Notes under the pieces: generated by a model
Seen by the model: the letters and a program-made list of their open reading frames with translations, nothing else
What the model was told of the DNA's origin: nothing
Databases searched by the model: none
Shown here: in pieces, positions 1-11,100 of the stretch
How the letters are laid out: every line of letters starts with the position of its first letter
Numbering within the stretch: position 1 is the stretch's first letter
Program-made: the position numbers and the translations under genes
Assembly (NCBI GenBank): GCA_002633005.1
Contig: NMRA01000146.1
Coordinates: 491,981 to 555,980, forward strand
Origin: Phoronis australis
Taxonomy: Eukaryota > Phoronida > Phoronidae
Direction: 5' to 3'
Length of the DNA: 64,000 bases

Positions 1-567
1 TTTAAATCTTTTTTCAACCGTATAATTTTAATTACCGGGGTTAATTAATAAACTCACCATTTCCCTACGCTCTTACTGTTTTATTTTTTTGCGTCAGCCA
101 AGGGGGGGGACATGCGGGCGTGACAGTATGTGTCAGAATAAATATTGATTAAGAAATTAGTAAGAATAGATCCATTTTAAGTTGCCCAAAATTTGTGCAT
201 ATGTACTTTTAAATCATGGGGTCAGACTTGTTGACATGTACTTTAACGTCAAAATCTATTTTTAGATGGTGTTTACAACTTTGGGTTCCGGGGTCAAAGT
301 ACTCTAGAGATTCTAGAAAATTCTGAGAACAAATTGTAACAGCCAATAATATGATTGCATATGATCATGTGGTTTTTATTAGCCAATCACTAAATAAGTA
401 GAATGTTATATTATGGGCTGAAGTCAACAAGATAATTAGATGCGCTATAGTAGTTGAAGCTTAAAGACTTGCTACAGTGTACAGAGGAAATTGTACGACA
501 GAGCCATCTCGTAGAAGATTCTAGAAAGGATCTTGGCAAGGGCAAGGGTTAATGAACAGGAAGTTAA

Positions 568-852
568 AGTCGAAGGCAACCTTTTTCATGTCACTTTTAG
601 CAAAAATAAGGTTCGTTGATTATCCCAGACACATTTTTCACTTAATTACAGCTTTTCGTAATTCGATACATTTCTCGAGGCAAGAGTTTCGCGCCAATTT
701 CTTTTCATTATAGTCTGACTGTGAGAGCTGTCGAGTCGGTCATTGTTCTACCTCGTTTGTGATAAGTTTGGTCGTCGTTTGCTTTTGTTTACAAGTCAGT
801 CAACATGCCACGCTATTGCTGCGTGCCGGGATGTACTCATTATCGTCTCACA
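568..852 (+). repeat. Left terminal inverted repeat of the Kolobok-like element
   Basis: It matches the reverse complement of 1551-1841 nearly base for base: the outer AGGCAACCTTTTTCATG block, the CCCAGACA block, CTGACTGTGAGAGC, and onward past an ATG into the first ~15 codons of a THAP reading frame. Inverted repeats that run past the transposase start codon are unusual, since TIRs normally stop before the gene. Confidence 0.85.
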
Positions 853-1560
853 CGCGCTTTGGTTACCTTGCGTCGCTTTCCGAAGGATGACACACTTCGC
901 CGTACTTGGCTAGCTCGTTCAACGCAGCGCTACCCGTTCACGCAAAAAACAAAGCAACTGAGGGTTACCGAGTGTGTGGCAAGCAATTTCTGCCGTCAGA
1001 TTATGACAGATATGTATGATCTGAATTGATTAAGGTCCCTGCGAAACAACGCTTGAAGAAGGTACCTTACCGTCGCTGTTGATTACCGGCAGTGCCCCGT
1101 CGCCAACCCCGAGAAGTGCGTTTTTGAAGCGAGAAGCCTCGCGAGCTGTGGCCACTATATACAGTGACTGGAGGCACTTCATCTACTGTTACCCGTGCCT
1201 CCGAACATACCCCATTGCATGCAATTCCGGGAACTAGCAGTGATTCGCCTTGTGCTGTTGTCTCTAGCCCAGAGCCTGTAAGCAGCCCTGCAGCGATGTT
1301 GAGTAGTGGGAGTGAATGCAGGTCCAGTTCGACACCCAGTGAAGAGGACAGCTCGTCATCCAATGAACAGATCGGTGAGCCTAAGTTTGATAAGTTTATT
1401 CTGGACTTCTATTGGAGCTATTTGGAAGGTGCCAGGTGTGTGGCACGGAAGTCACACGGCGGGATGTAAGCAGTTTGGGTGCTCAGATCACCCTCCAGTG
1501 GGAGTGTGTTGCGGGACACTCGGGCAAGTGGCACACTTCTTCGTCTGTACGTGAGACGAT
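805..1560 (+). pseudogene. Truncated THAP-domain transposase (Kolobok-type)
   Basis: The start codon at 805 opens a THAP zinc-finger beginning MPRYCCVPGC, with the expected FPKDDTLRRTWL segment behind it. The next part of the THAP fold, VCGKQFLPSDY, lies in another frame at about 975-1010, so a frameshift separates them; a KVP..RLKKVPY tail follows. A Ser/Glu-rich linker spans about 1230-1370. A core segment with ELFGRCQVCGTEVTRRD and a W-H-T-S-S-S block (about 1412-1550) resembles a conserved Cys-pair region seen in many invertebrate THAP transposase-like proteins. It stops abruptly at the right inverted repeat, so the catalytic part is deleted. The DNA-binding start and part of the body survive, but no working enzyme is possible. 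Family assignment rests on motif recall, not a search. Confidence 0.6.
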
Positions 1561-1841
1561 AATGAGTACACCCCAGTACGCAGCAACAGCGTGGCATGTT
1601 GACTGACTCGTAAGCAAAAGCAAACGAGGTAGAACAATGACTGACTCGACTGCTCTCACAGTCAGAATACATGAAAAGAAATTGGCGCAAAATTCTTGCC
1701 TCTCAAAACGTCACTTCCGGAGTAGACGACGAATAATTAATAAAAATACGAAAAGCAGTAAATAAGTGAAAAATATGTCTGGGATAATTAACTAACCTTA
1801 TTTTTTGCTAAAAATGACATGAAAAAAGGTTGCCTTCGCCT
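1551..1841 (-). repeat. Right terminal inverted repeat of the Kolobok-like element
   Basis: Read on the minus strand it repeats the left arm, including an ATG followed by MPRCCCVLGCTHYRL. The left arm has MPRYCCVPGCTHYRL. The right copy therefore carries a duplicated, useless transposase N-terminus pointing inward. Confidence 0.85.
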
Positions 1842-1924
1842 TTAACATAGAGCTTGTCACTTTCATCGTGGGTAGTAAGATACTACCTAAGTGTTGCGTC
1901 ATCAGCCAGAGACTGTGACCAGCA

Positions 1925-2003
1925 AAAATATGTCTAGGATAACCAACCAACCTTATTTTAGCTCAAAATGACATGGAAAAAGGTTGCCTTCGCCTTTAAC
2001 ATA
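1925..2003 (+). repeat. Second, truncated right end of the Kolobok-like element
   Basis: About 79 bases repeat the outer end of the element at 1760-1841 with scattered changes: a CCTTATTTTAGC block, then a GACATGGAAAAAGGTTGCC block and CGCCT. It is followed by TTAACATAGA, almost the same bases that follow the first end (TTAACATAGAG). It begins directly at the break of the LTR relic, suggesting a second insertion that recombined or was deleted. Confidence 0.75.
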
Positions 2004-2234
2004 GACCAACTCGCACTAGTTCAACTTGCCCCACTTTAAGTGGAGCGTTGACACACTTCTGATAATTAGTACAAGGCCGAAATTGTGGCTCTCAGCATGA
2101 CAATGAACGGCTTATGTAAATACAGCATGAAAAAGAAGACGAGGTTGTGACTGGGCAAGGTTGTAGCTTTTAGTTAAATCCACCTTGTGCCAAGTTTGTG
2201 ACCACATGGTTAGAAGTGGTGCATTAGTTAGCCC

Positions 2235-2273
2235 AGAACAAGTTACTCTTTCATTCTGGGAGTAACTTGTTCT
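2235..2273. repeat. Perfect 14 bp hairpin
   Basis: AGAACAAGTTACTC and its exact reverse complement GAGTAACTTGTTCT are separated by an 11-base spacer. There is no T-run or other sign of a function. Confidence 0.8.
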
Positions 2274-3827
2274 AAAGTAGGTGGTTGTGTGGATGGCACT
2301 ATGAAGTGCCTGGTGATAAACCAGTAGCAATCTTCATAGTCAGTCATTTGGGCTATTGTGTTCTGACCACTGAAGGTGGTTTTAATCTCATGTATCTGTT
2401 AAAGCAGTTGTTATCATATCTCCCTAATTCATTACAATACTGAATCATCAGAGCCCAGGTCAGTAAATGGACTGTACAGCCCGTAGCCAGAGGGGAGGGG
2501 GGGAGGGGAGGTTTGATCGAATCGAACCCCNAGTTTCACGTTTAAGCGCCCATGTCTGGTTAACCGCCCACCCCCGATTTTTTGGGTTTGCCAATTTAAC
2601 CGCCCAGAGCGTTAACCCGAACGTTTACGGTATTTCCAACTTGCAGTCAGAGTCACATTATTGTGGAAAACAACTATTACCTTAACCATTTGGAAACGTG
2701 GCCGACTATTTCCAATTTTTTTGATTAAAGACGCTATGTTTCATTAAAACCGTGAATATTTAAATTTGTAGCTAGTGCCACCAAGTGACTTCCTGGTGAA
2801 ATGTGTGTACAAGTACAATCGGGAAAAGAAACAATTTGTAAATAAATTGCGATTTTAACGAAAACACTACGCCTAATACACTTAAAAAATATGAAATTGA
2901 AAAACCTTTGCAATGCTGAATATTACATAATCGTTATTTTATAGTGATATAAACAAAAATTAGACACTATGCTGCATTTCATTAGGGTAACAAAGAAATA
3001 AAGCATACTAATTAACATTCAAATAGTCTCACATGAAGAGACTTTCTCGAGATGGTAACTGGTTCCGCTCTGAGATGGTTTCTGGCACACTGGAGGACCA
3101 GTGGTTGTTTGTAAATTAAAACTTCATTTGTATATTCACAAGTTAATGAGACTATGCATCTGAGCGTCCACAACTCGGCTATTAGAACCTGCCCTCTACT
3201 TTTGAAAAATTTCAATTAAGCACCCACTTAACAGCTCGGACCAGAGCTACCAATTATTCCACTGAACTGATTTTCAGAAAGGTCAGATGCACTTTCAAAT
3301 GCAGAAACCAGGCCTGACTTTGAGTAGCATTGTACTTGCTATTGTCACAGGTGGAGGACATCGCATTAAGTTCCATTCTTCTGCTGAGCACTAAAACAAC
3401 CACATTTTTGAAAACCGCAAATAACTGCGACAACGAAATTTCATTACCGTAAAACAAATTCAAAAGAAAACATATTTTCTGACAATCATGAATGACAAAT
3501 CCCAACTTTGTTGGCATCCGAAGGCTTAGTTACGGACATAGGGGGTCGCATGACGTTTTCGTGGCTCTGAATACATATATGGCAAACTCCAATCGCTCGT
3601 AATAATGGAAATTGTTCAAGTGTATTAAGGCATGTTACTTTGTGCTGACGTAACTGATTTAATTTGACTTAATTTGTGAAAAATATAACCAACAAGAGTT
3701 TCCCTCTGAAATTCACACTGCATTCAGTCTGCACATTAACATGTCACGGTCATGCAACCTCAGTTATAGTTCACGGACATTTTTTCAGATATAAATCACG
3801 GGTGAGAAACAACATGAACGCCGGCCC

Positions 3828-3972
3828 TCTAAATCCGACTGACTCATCCAAAACAGAACCTCCAGGGATCAAATAGGACCGCCACACCAGAAAATGGGAC
3901 TGACGCACCTAAAAACATGACCGCCCACCACAAAACAGGACCGCCGGGGACTGAACATGACCGCCGGACAAA
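3828..3972 (+). repeat. Degenerate GACCGCC tandem repeat
   Basis: Phrases of the form AACAGGACCGCC / AACATGACCGCC recur about every 24-30 bases with variable spacers: AAATAGGACCGCC, AAACATGACCGCC, AAACAGGACCGCC, GAACATGACCGCC. It looks like an old minisatellite of about five units. Confidence 0.55.
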
Positions 3973-5172
3973 ATGTAGAAGGCTTTTGTATGATACTGCG
4001 GGTTATGACGTAACCGGTCAGCTAGCAGTGTAAAGACTCGCCANCTGCAGGTTTTCTCAGATAATGCCTCTTAAATATGACCAAAGGGCGGCGATCGTGG
4101 AGTTACAGATTATGTATTATGCTGAATGCAGGGTTACGTTGTTGACAAAAATGCTTTCTACACGAACCACGTCATCTGCTTGTATTGTTGACGAGTTAAA
4201 GATATATTCGACAGTGGTGGCTTATAGCATTTTGTTGTCATGTGCAATTAGTCACATCTGGTGTAATTTGTTGATCAAGAATATTAACATCAAGCATAAT
4301 ACCCTAGGTCTTGGTGAGGTATGGACTACCAGGACTAACAGTTGATTTGTCATTCATCTGAAAGAATAACTGATGTTATTAAATATAATTTTATCAAAAA
4401 AAACAGGCTGGTACATGAAAATAAAACTTGATTTGACTATTTTAAATTTAAAAAAATTAAAAACGAGCAAATCCACAGCAATCGCTTTCGCATTATATCT
4501 ACATTCTCATGCACTCCCATGCACACATTTGTAAGTAATTATTTCACTATCAGTTCTGCTTTCTTGGTTTTAATAATTCTTACGTCTATTTCATGTGCAA
4601 GGTTCCAACTATCAATCTGGACCAAGTTGAATTTTGAAATTAAAAGACCTGTTTCGCTCGTCCAAAGCATAATCTCTTTTCAGAGCTCAGTTTCATTTAA
4701 CTGGAGAGAGCAAGCATAGTTATGTTTTTACCGGGGCCTCGTTCATCCGAGGGGAAAGGTGCCTGTAACCTCGGAGAGGGGAATTTTTTCGCCGAGAGCG
4801 GGGGAAAATCTACCTCCCGATCATCAATAGCACCCCGCCCTGTTGCAATCTCTCATAGGCTGTCTCAAGTAGCAGTTTGTGCTCTTTCAAATTATCACCT
4901 GTGTTATTACAGGTGATTTAAACCTCGGAGACCACTTTTCAATCACCAGGGGAATTTCAGGCCTCGTGCAGGGAATATCGGGGGATTTTTCAATATTCTT
5001 GAGAGGGAAACAGGGCCAATATTCGGCCCCAAAATCGAGGAATTTAAGACCCTGTCCTTTTTATAAAAAATGCATCATGTTTCAACCCGTAGTTATGAAA
5101 ATACAGTCTGGCTGGCCGAGGATTCTCCGGCATGGTGGTCGGCAACCGAGATGTGAAAGAATATGATCTAAT

Positions 5173-6510
5173 TAGACCGGCAGCCCAGAGCACTTAGCAT
5201 AGATGAACGAGGTACTAACATCTGACCACGGGAGCATTTAAAGTCCACCCCAGTATGTACAGAAATGGACGTCTGCCGTTGTCTGCACTCTGGGTGTGAC
5301 CCATGGGGGCCTTACAAAGAGCCCAAAAATGAGCTAGACTAGATATTCGAGGTACCAACCAAAACTGATTTAAAACGAACAATAGTACCGCACTGAACAC
5401 CAAATGACCCATGACAGACAAATTGCACTCTGGAATGGACCGGCAGAAACCAAAAAATGACCCCCCAAAAATGAGCTAGCACATACATTCAAGGTACCAC
5501 ACCAAACCAATTCCGTGTGATTCAATACATGTCACAGATCACGAAAACCCCTATGACAGACAAAATACACTCTGGGATGTGCCCGGCAGAAACCCCCAAA
5601 AATCTCAACCCTGGTATGCCATCAAAAATTTGAGCTAGACTAGATTTTCGAGGTACCGGCCAAAACTGATTTTAAACGAACAATAGTACCGCACTGACCA
5701 CCAAATGACCCTTGACAGACAAATTGCACTCTGGAATGGGTCTGGCAGAAACCAAAAAGGACCCCCCAAAAATGAGCTAGCACATACATTCGAAGTACCA
5801 CACAAAACCAATTCCATATGATTCAAAACATGTCACAGATCACTAAATACCCTATGACAGACAAATTACACTCTGGATTGTGCCCGGCAGAAACCCCCAA
5901 AAGTCTCAACCACGGTATGCCATCAAAAATTTGAGCTAGACTAGATTTTCGAAGTACGGGCCAAAACTGATCTTAAACAAACAATAGTACCACATTGAAC
6001 TCCAAATGACCCATGACAGACAAAATGCACTCTGGAATGGGTCCAACAGAAACCAAAAAAGGACCCCCCTAAAAATGAGCTAGCTTATACATTTGAGGTA
6101 CCTCACAAAACCGACCAATTCCATGAGGTTCAATTCATATCACAGGTCACTAAATGCCCTGTGACAGACAAAATACACTCTGGACTGTGCCTGGAAGAAA
6201 CCCTCAAAAATCTCAACCACAATATATGCTATCAATACTTTGAGGTACATTAGATACCCGAGGTACCGGCTAAAACTGACTTAAAACCAATAATCCACCA
6301 GATGACCCATGACAGACAACAAATTGTGCTCTGGAAGGCGTTCGCCAGAAACTCAATTACACTGTAAAAGAAGCTAGGTCATCATTCGGAGTACCACAAT
6401 AAACAATTCCATATGATTCAAATAGATGTTACTGGTTACCAAATACGCTATGACAGTTAAAACCCAGTGTGCATGGGTTGTGCTCGCCAGCCCCAGAAAT
6501 CTCAACTACC
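5173..6510 (+). repeat. Left arm: higher-order tandem repeat (~305 bp dimers)
   Basis: After a unique outer ~180 bases, two related ~150 bp monomers alternate. One carries AACAATAGTACCGCACTGA and GGACCCCCC. The other carries CCAATTCCATATGATTCAA and CTCAACCACGGTATGCCATC. Both share TGACAGACAAA, CACTCTGG, GGCAGAAACC, GAGCTAG and CGAGGTACC. About four dimers are visible, becoming more divergent toward the interior, as in an array renewed from its outer end. Confidence 0.85.
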
Positions 6511-7069
6511 GGTCAGTAATTTTGAATATATATGACATATTAGATATTGAGCTTATAGTTTTGCGTCTACTGAGCTCTCACACTGGATGTCAAATGGATG
6601 ATGGCGGAGAGTAAGCATTTTGGAAAGTACCTGATAACAGTAAAATTTTGGGATACCAGGAACTGTCTAAAACCAACCCACTCAGTGAAGTTTAAGAACG
6701 CAGATTGTGTAAAATATAAAACGCTATCAAAACTGCCAGCAGAATGGATACGTCAGCGACAACACATGGCCCCTAAATTTGCGCTAGATCGAGGAACCAC
6801 GAAAATTATTTCCAAGGAGCCCTTTCATCTCATTGCCTTACATGTACGTTGAAAGAAAAGTAACAGGCGTGTTTTTAAAAACCTTCTTCAATCAAAATAA
6901 ACTACATGAAATAGAGCAACACTTTCAAACAGCATAGTAACAGATAGTCAAAATCACTCTACCGACAAGAACATCAAGCTACATACTATATGTTTAATGT
7001 CAACAGTAGTTTCCTGTTAGTTTTTAATACGTTTCAATACCGTCACTGCTACTCCAGCTTGATTCCGGC

Positions 7070-8105
7070 TCGCTTGTTTCGTCGACGTCATAGCCCATTT
7101 CCTTTACCTGTTGATCGGCTTGCGGTTTTCTTGTAAAAGACCAGCACCTTCAAAAAGGACATCAGGAACGGCAGATCCACAAAACCATTTGGGAGTGTAG
7201 TATCCATCTTGTACCTTCCAACCGTAGGTAAGAGGATCCAAACCGTTTCCCGGATCGGCAGAATCCACTTGGCCTCAGAGCAAGGCAACGTAATGGGCTC
7301 GTTTGAGCTTTTTCAATAGTGTCTTTCGGCAAGGAGGAAAAATGCGCAGTCTATCTTCTTGATGTTGGACATCGGAGAAAATTTTATTGACGAGGGACCA
7401 ATTGTCTAAAAGCTGACGAACAAAAACATAAAACCCATGCGCGCACCCAGCCTCTAGTTTTTGGGGGGCTCGAATTTCTGACCAAGTGGACCTTTTGCTA
7501 ACAGAAAAGCTGGCGGACTAAACAAAACGGGGTACCACCTTCAGTGCTGTGAACTGTGCGTCTGCGCCTTTTTAGTGGACATTTGTCACGTTTCCACGGA
7601 CTGTTTGTTTCTCTGAGGCGGACCTTTTTGCCCACTTCGCCAAATGGGGGGCTCGTTCGAGCCCCCCAGCCCTCCTGGGTGCGCGCATGAAATCTCACCA
7701 CCATTTATTGTTTTTTGACGTGAAACTGGGCATTTTGGATTAACACAATGAAAACATTTGAAATTATTTTCGTTGCTTTTATGAACTATATTTTATCAAT
7801 TACAGTTAATACCTCGTTCATTTTTCCGGTCGTCTCTATTAATTTCTGATATCGGCGCTTCATTGACATCTTTGACTCCTCCCTTCATTAAATAGGAGGC
7901 ATACGTCTTCTTCTAACTTTCTTCCGTCTGGGACATCTACGCTTATTAACTCTGAGAAGAAGCTGATAAGTGTCCCAGATGAGTCTTTCATCAGGATTTC
8001 CAGAGGCCTCCCTTTCCCTTTCCTAAACAGTGCTGCTGTGACGTCACACCCTGTCATTGCATGCAATTTTCAAGCAATGCTGCAGCGAGACTCCTTGTTA
8101 CCGAA
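7070..8105 (-). pseudogene. Decayed 'H-A-x-T-G-C-D' family gene
   Basis: Read on the minus strand, 8062-7880 encodes LHAMTGCDVTAALFRKGKGR followed by PLEILMKDSS and about 40 more open residues. This matches the conserved HAxTGCDxxxxFxxKGK core of a large, functionally uncharacterised invertebrate family often found in repeat-rich DNA. Further downstream, about 7400-7100, come QEDRLRIF..PP, then LKRAHYVALL and YGWKVQDGYYTPKWF, which fit the same family's C-terminal region (PP...H..RA.YQA..W ... GW). An in-frame TGA lies just before LHAMTGC and TAGs interrupt the C-terminal part. A 254 bp MITE-like sequence at 7436-7689 sits between the two blocks. Both ends of the family are present in order, so this is a real decayed gene. 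It may be the internal gene or a cargo of the 9.8 kb element. Biochemical role unknown. Confidence 0.55.
7436..7689. mobile_element. Short MITE-like sequence with CATGCGCGCACCCAG ends
   Basis: CATGCGCGCACCCAG at 7436-7450 is exactly inverted at 7675-7689. GGGGGGCTCGA and CGAGCCCCCC blocks lie just inside. It sits in the middle of the decayed TGCD gene, so it inserted into it. A ~45 base internal phrase, TTGTTTCTCTGAGGCGGACC and onward, recurs in diverged form at 63775-63820. No clear target duplication. Confidence 0.6.
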
Positions 8106-8109
8106 ACAC

Positions 8110-11100
8110 ATCGTTGTTTATATATTAATTTAAATAGCATTGGGACTCCGCCACGTGGCTGCGCACCAAATTAGGGGTGATTTGTATTTTATCACGGAAG
8201 ACATTATGTCGACCATCGACAAATGACTCCGCGAAACTAAAACATTGCAAACACTTTACACTACACTGAATTTCGACATCATTAAACATTTCTTCAAAAA
8301 GTTACAACTAGGCGAGTTAACTGTCTTACATCTTGACAGCCGTCTGCTTTTCGCTTGTAGTGATCATGAGAGTAAACACAGGCTTTGGTGAACGAAAGTT
8401 TTTAATAATTAGTTTTTTGTTTCCTGCGGTCCCGCTTTTTGCAGTTAACTTATTAAATACACAGCTTTTGTCACCAATTGTGTACTTCGATTTTCGTGGT
8501 GCAATTTTTAAGTATCAGTCCACGGATCCACCGACCACTGTACAGCCAACAAGCGGCAAAGTGGGGGGTCAACCATTCAGATCCATGTTTAGTCTGATAA
8601 ATCACATTAGGAATGAGAGAAAATGGGTGAAGTATGACACCACAAAGTTTTGTGGTTTAGGAGATACAAGGGAAGTGTTCTGGGGGGCAAAATGAGGCAA
8701 TTTCTTGGTGTGGAATGAGTCATTTTTGACCCAATTTTCTACTCCAGTTTCTGCTTCAAACAGAATCGTTTCTGAACAATTTTGATATCACATGATAGGT
8801 TCATGACCAATGTCAGTAAAGACGGCACCGACACTGCAATATCGGTTACCATGGTAACACTGGAACTGTTTCCGTGGAGGTACGTTTCCGTCTTGTGAAA
8901 AACCAGCAATAAGCTGTACCCTTATAGCGAAGCTGCCCCCGCGAGAAAACTAAAAATAACAGCATGGACATGTAGAAGACTCCATGCCCTTGAAATTAAT
9001 ACAATAAAAACTTTGTCAGCCCTTCAGGCAGGCTTGGTAATAGGTGTCTGAATTTCACTATTTTCAGACCGCGTATGTGTATTTGTTATGTTAAACCAGT
9101 CACTAGTTTTGCGCCGTTTCTACGCATTAATATGCCGTGGTATAATACAACAATTAAAACAATTGGTTTGCTTAAATGTTTTTAATTAATTTTAAGGACA
9201 CTAGCATTTCCCAATAAAATATGAAATTATACTAAATTTGTTCATCCATTTCGTCTGAATACCAAACTAAAGCTTACAATTCGTTAGTTGAATGATGGCT
9301 GACCTAAAGTGCGGGTTTGCGAATTTATCTATTTATCTGGCACTGCCAGTCGCATCAAATGTGGTATTTCTACAAATTGCGGAGAGAAACAACTTTGGAA
9401 ACTCTAGGGAAATGCACAAGGTATAGAGCAAGACATTTGAGCCCCTTATAAGTGTACGTGGAGCTGATGTGGAGGTGGAACGTGTCCTCCTGAGTAGTCT
9501 GTCTCAGTGTCTGCCTCGGAGGCACTGTGTGCAGCAGGAGCTACATAATCTACCGTATTAGGTTCACTGGCCCGAATCATCGTTACAACACTCGAGATAT
9601 ATTGGCGTCGCCAAAGACACTTAGAACATCCACTGCACACTAGAGGAGAAATCTGATAGAGGTCTGAAAAATGACCAAAGACGTTCAAGGTTCAACGTCC
9701 TGCTTCGTGTGAGCTCAGGTAGGAATCACTAAACTCCAGGGTCTGACCCTGAGGAATATTTTTAGACGCACGTCATTCATGCAAAAATACTTTTATTGAC
9801 ACACCGTGATTGCTTATAACTTGGGCCTTATTGCTTAATCACATCTTATTCAAATGTGTTGCTGTTTATGCAACTACATGTTTACATTGGCATAGAAAAT
9901 AGGTAGTCATCATAACTTTTCATAACAACCACCAAATGTGTAACATGACTTCTGCCCATGAACTACTTTTTAGAGACTAGGGAGTATGTTTTGTCTACCA
10001 ATGATTTTCTGCGATTATGAAGTTAATTAAACATGCTAAAGCCGTCAAAAATATTGGTGCCCTCACTTTAGCTTGGTATTCATATTTTGTGAGCCGAAAT
10101 GAGGACATTAAATTTAATATGTTTAATTTTTCATTAATACAATTTTAGGAATCAGGAAAGGCTTATGCTGAAGAAGTGGCTTCTGCTGAAGTTGGAGACT
10201 TGCCGATTATTAGTAAAGGTTGGGTATGAAAAGTTCACAACCAGCAAGAAGGTACCCTTCTGCACAACTAAGTGAGGGGGCTAGAGAGAGGCCGAAAGTC
10301 TACTCCCAGAAGATATGTCAAAGAGAATTTGTAGCTTGAGGAACGAGTTGGGGAAGAAGTATTTGCCAAAGATTACTGGCTTATACCACAACAGGTCCAA
10401 AGTAATTTGTTGAGATAGGCCACTTTCAGCAAATGTGGGGAAACTGGGACTGAGGAAGTGGAGTATGCATAGAAAGAGGCAATCTGTGATTGTCAAGGAT
10501 GTAGCATTGTAAAAATTCAAAGGGAGGAAACAGTAGAGTGGCTGGACCTGTAAATACTGTGGCTGTTCTGCTGAATCCAGTGGGGGCATTATTGTATCAG
10601 CACAGCTGTGTAGGGAAGTAGGCTTGTGTGTTGTCGCAAGCTTTGTTTGCACCAGAACTGCTTGTGTGAACAGCACAAATCTAAAATTTACCTAGTCTAA
10701 GACTGAATTTTTGTCCAGGCACGGATTATGATCCTGGGCCACATGGTAATGGTACATTGTACATTTTGTTTAGCCACTGGATTTTTTGGTCTTACAGGAT
10801 TTCTCACTGTCGCCATCACATTTAGATGATTTCTGACCTCTGTACTATTCCTTTTCCTTGAAGATGCGTAATTGATCTGAATTTATGTTTCCGCATTTTA
10901 TTTACCATTATAGATTTTTGTTTGTAAATGGGTATATATTACTGAAATTTGAGACCCTGTTGCAGTTAGGCTGGTTTTGTTAACTTATCTTTCTGCCTGG
11001 GTTGTAAACCCATATTCTGTCCAGGAGGTAATAAGTTTTGATTTAGACCATTTACCTCTATAAACTTTGCTCAGTTTGTTCCTTATCCAGATGGGAAGTG

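Larger units (their letters stand above)
568..1841 (+). mobile_element. Kolobok-like DNA transposon remnant with ~290 bp inverted repeats and TTAA target duplication
   Basis: The element begins AGTCGAAGGCAACC and ends GGTTGCCTTCGCCT. It is flanked by TTAA at 564-567 and 1842-1845. The uninterrupted LTR copy at 28.66 kb carries a single TTAA at the matching place, which confirms an insertion. The arms 568-852 and 1551-1841 are inverted copies of each other. Inside are THAP-domain and transposase-core fragments. TTAA targeting together with a THAP domain is known for the Kolobok superfamily; that assignment is inference from those two traits. Confidence 0.85.
131..1924 (+). repeat. LTR relic (same family as the solo LTR at 28234), split by an insertion
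   Basis: Positions 131-567 and 1842-1924 are collinear with the first ~520 bases of the complete LTR at 28234-29139. The relic begins with the same TGTCAGAATAAATATTGA start. It continues through the same landmarks, including the CTCTAGAGATTCTAGAAAA stretch and GGTAGTAAGATACTACCT. The match stops near 1924, where a piece of Kolobok-like terminal repeat abuts it, so the 3' half of this LTR is missing. A G-run lies at 101-110, about 20 bases upstream; it could be coincidental rather than a polypurine tract. No right-hand target duplication can be checked because that end is lost. Confidence 0.85.
2004..5172. other. Stretch without recognisable genes
   Basis: No open frame here resembles a known domain. 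At 2470-2530 a CGTAGCCAGAGG-type phrase followed by a G-rich run and GATCGAATCGAACCCC resembles a dispersed repeat; a related phrase occurs at 16768. Single Ns at 2531 and 4044 show unresolved bases. The segment 4720-5150 is unusually rich in CCTCGGAG/CCGAGG words, but I could not define an element. Confidence 0.6.

Noticed and set aside
8333-8695. 120-codon plus frame
   Set aside because: No motif, and no matching splice or repeat context.
10281-10676. 131-codon minus frame, the second longest in the 8-14 kb interval
   Set aside because: Hydrophobic and Leu/Phe-rich without any motif. The opposite strand looks more coding-like.
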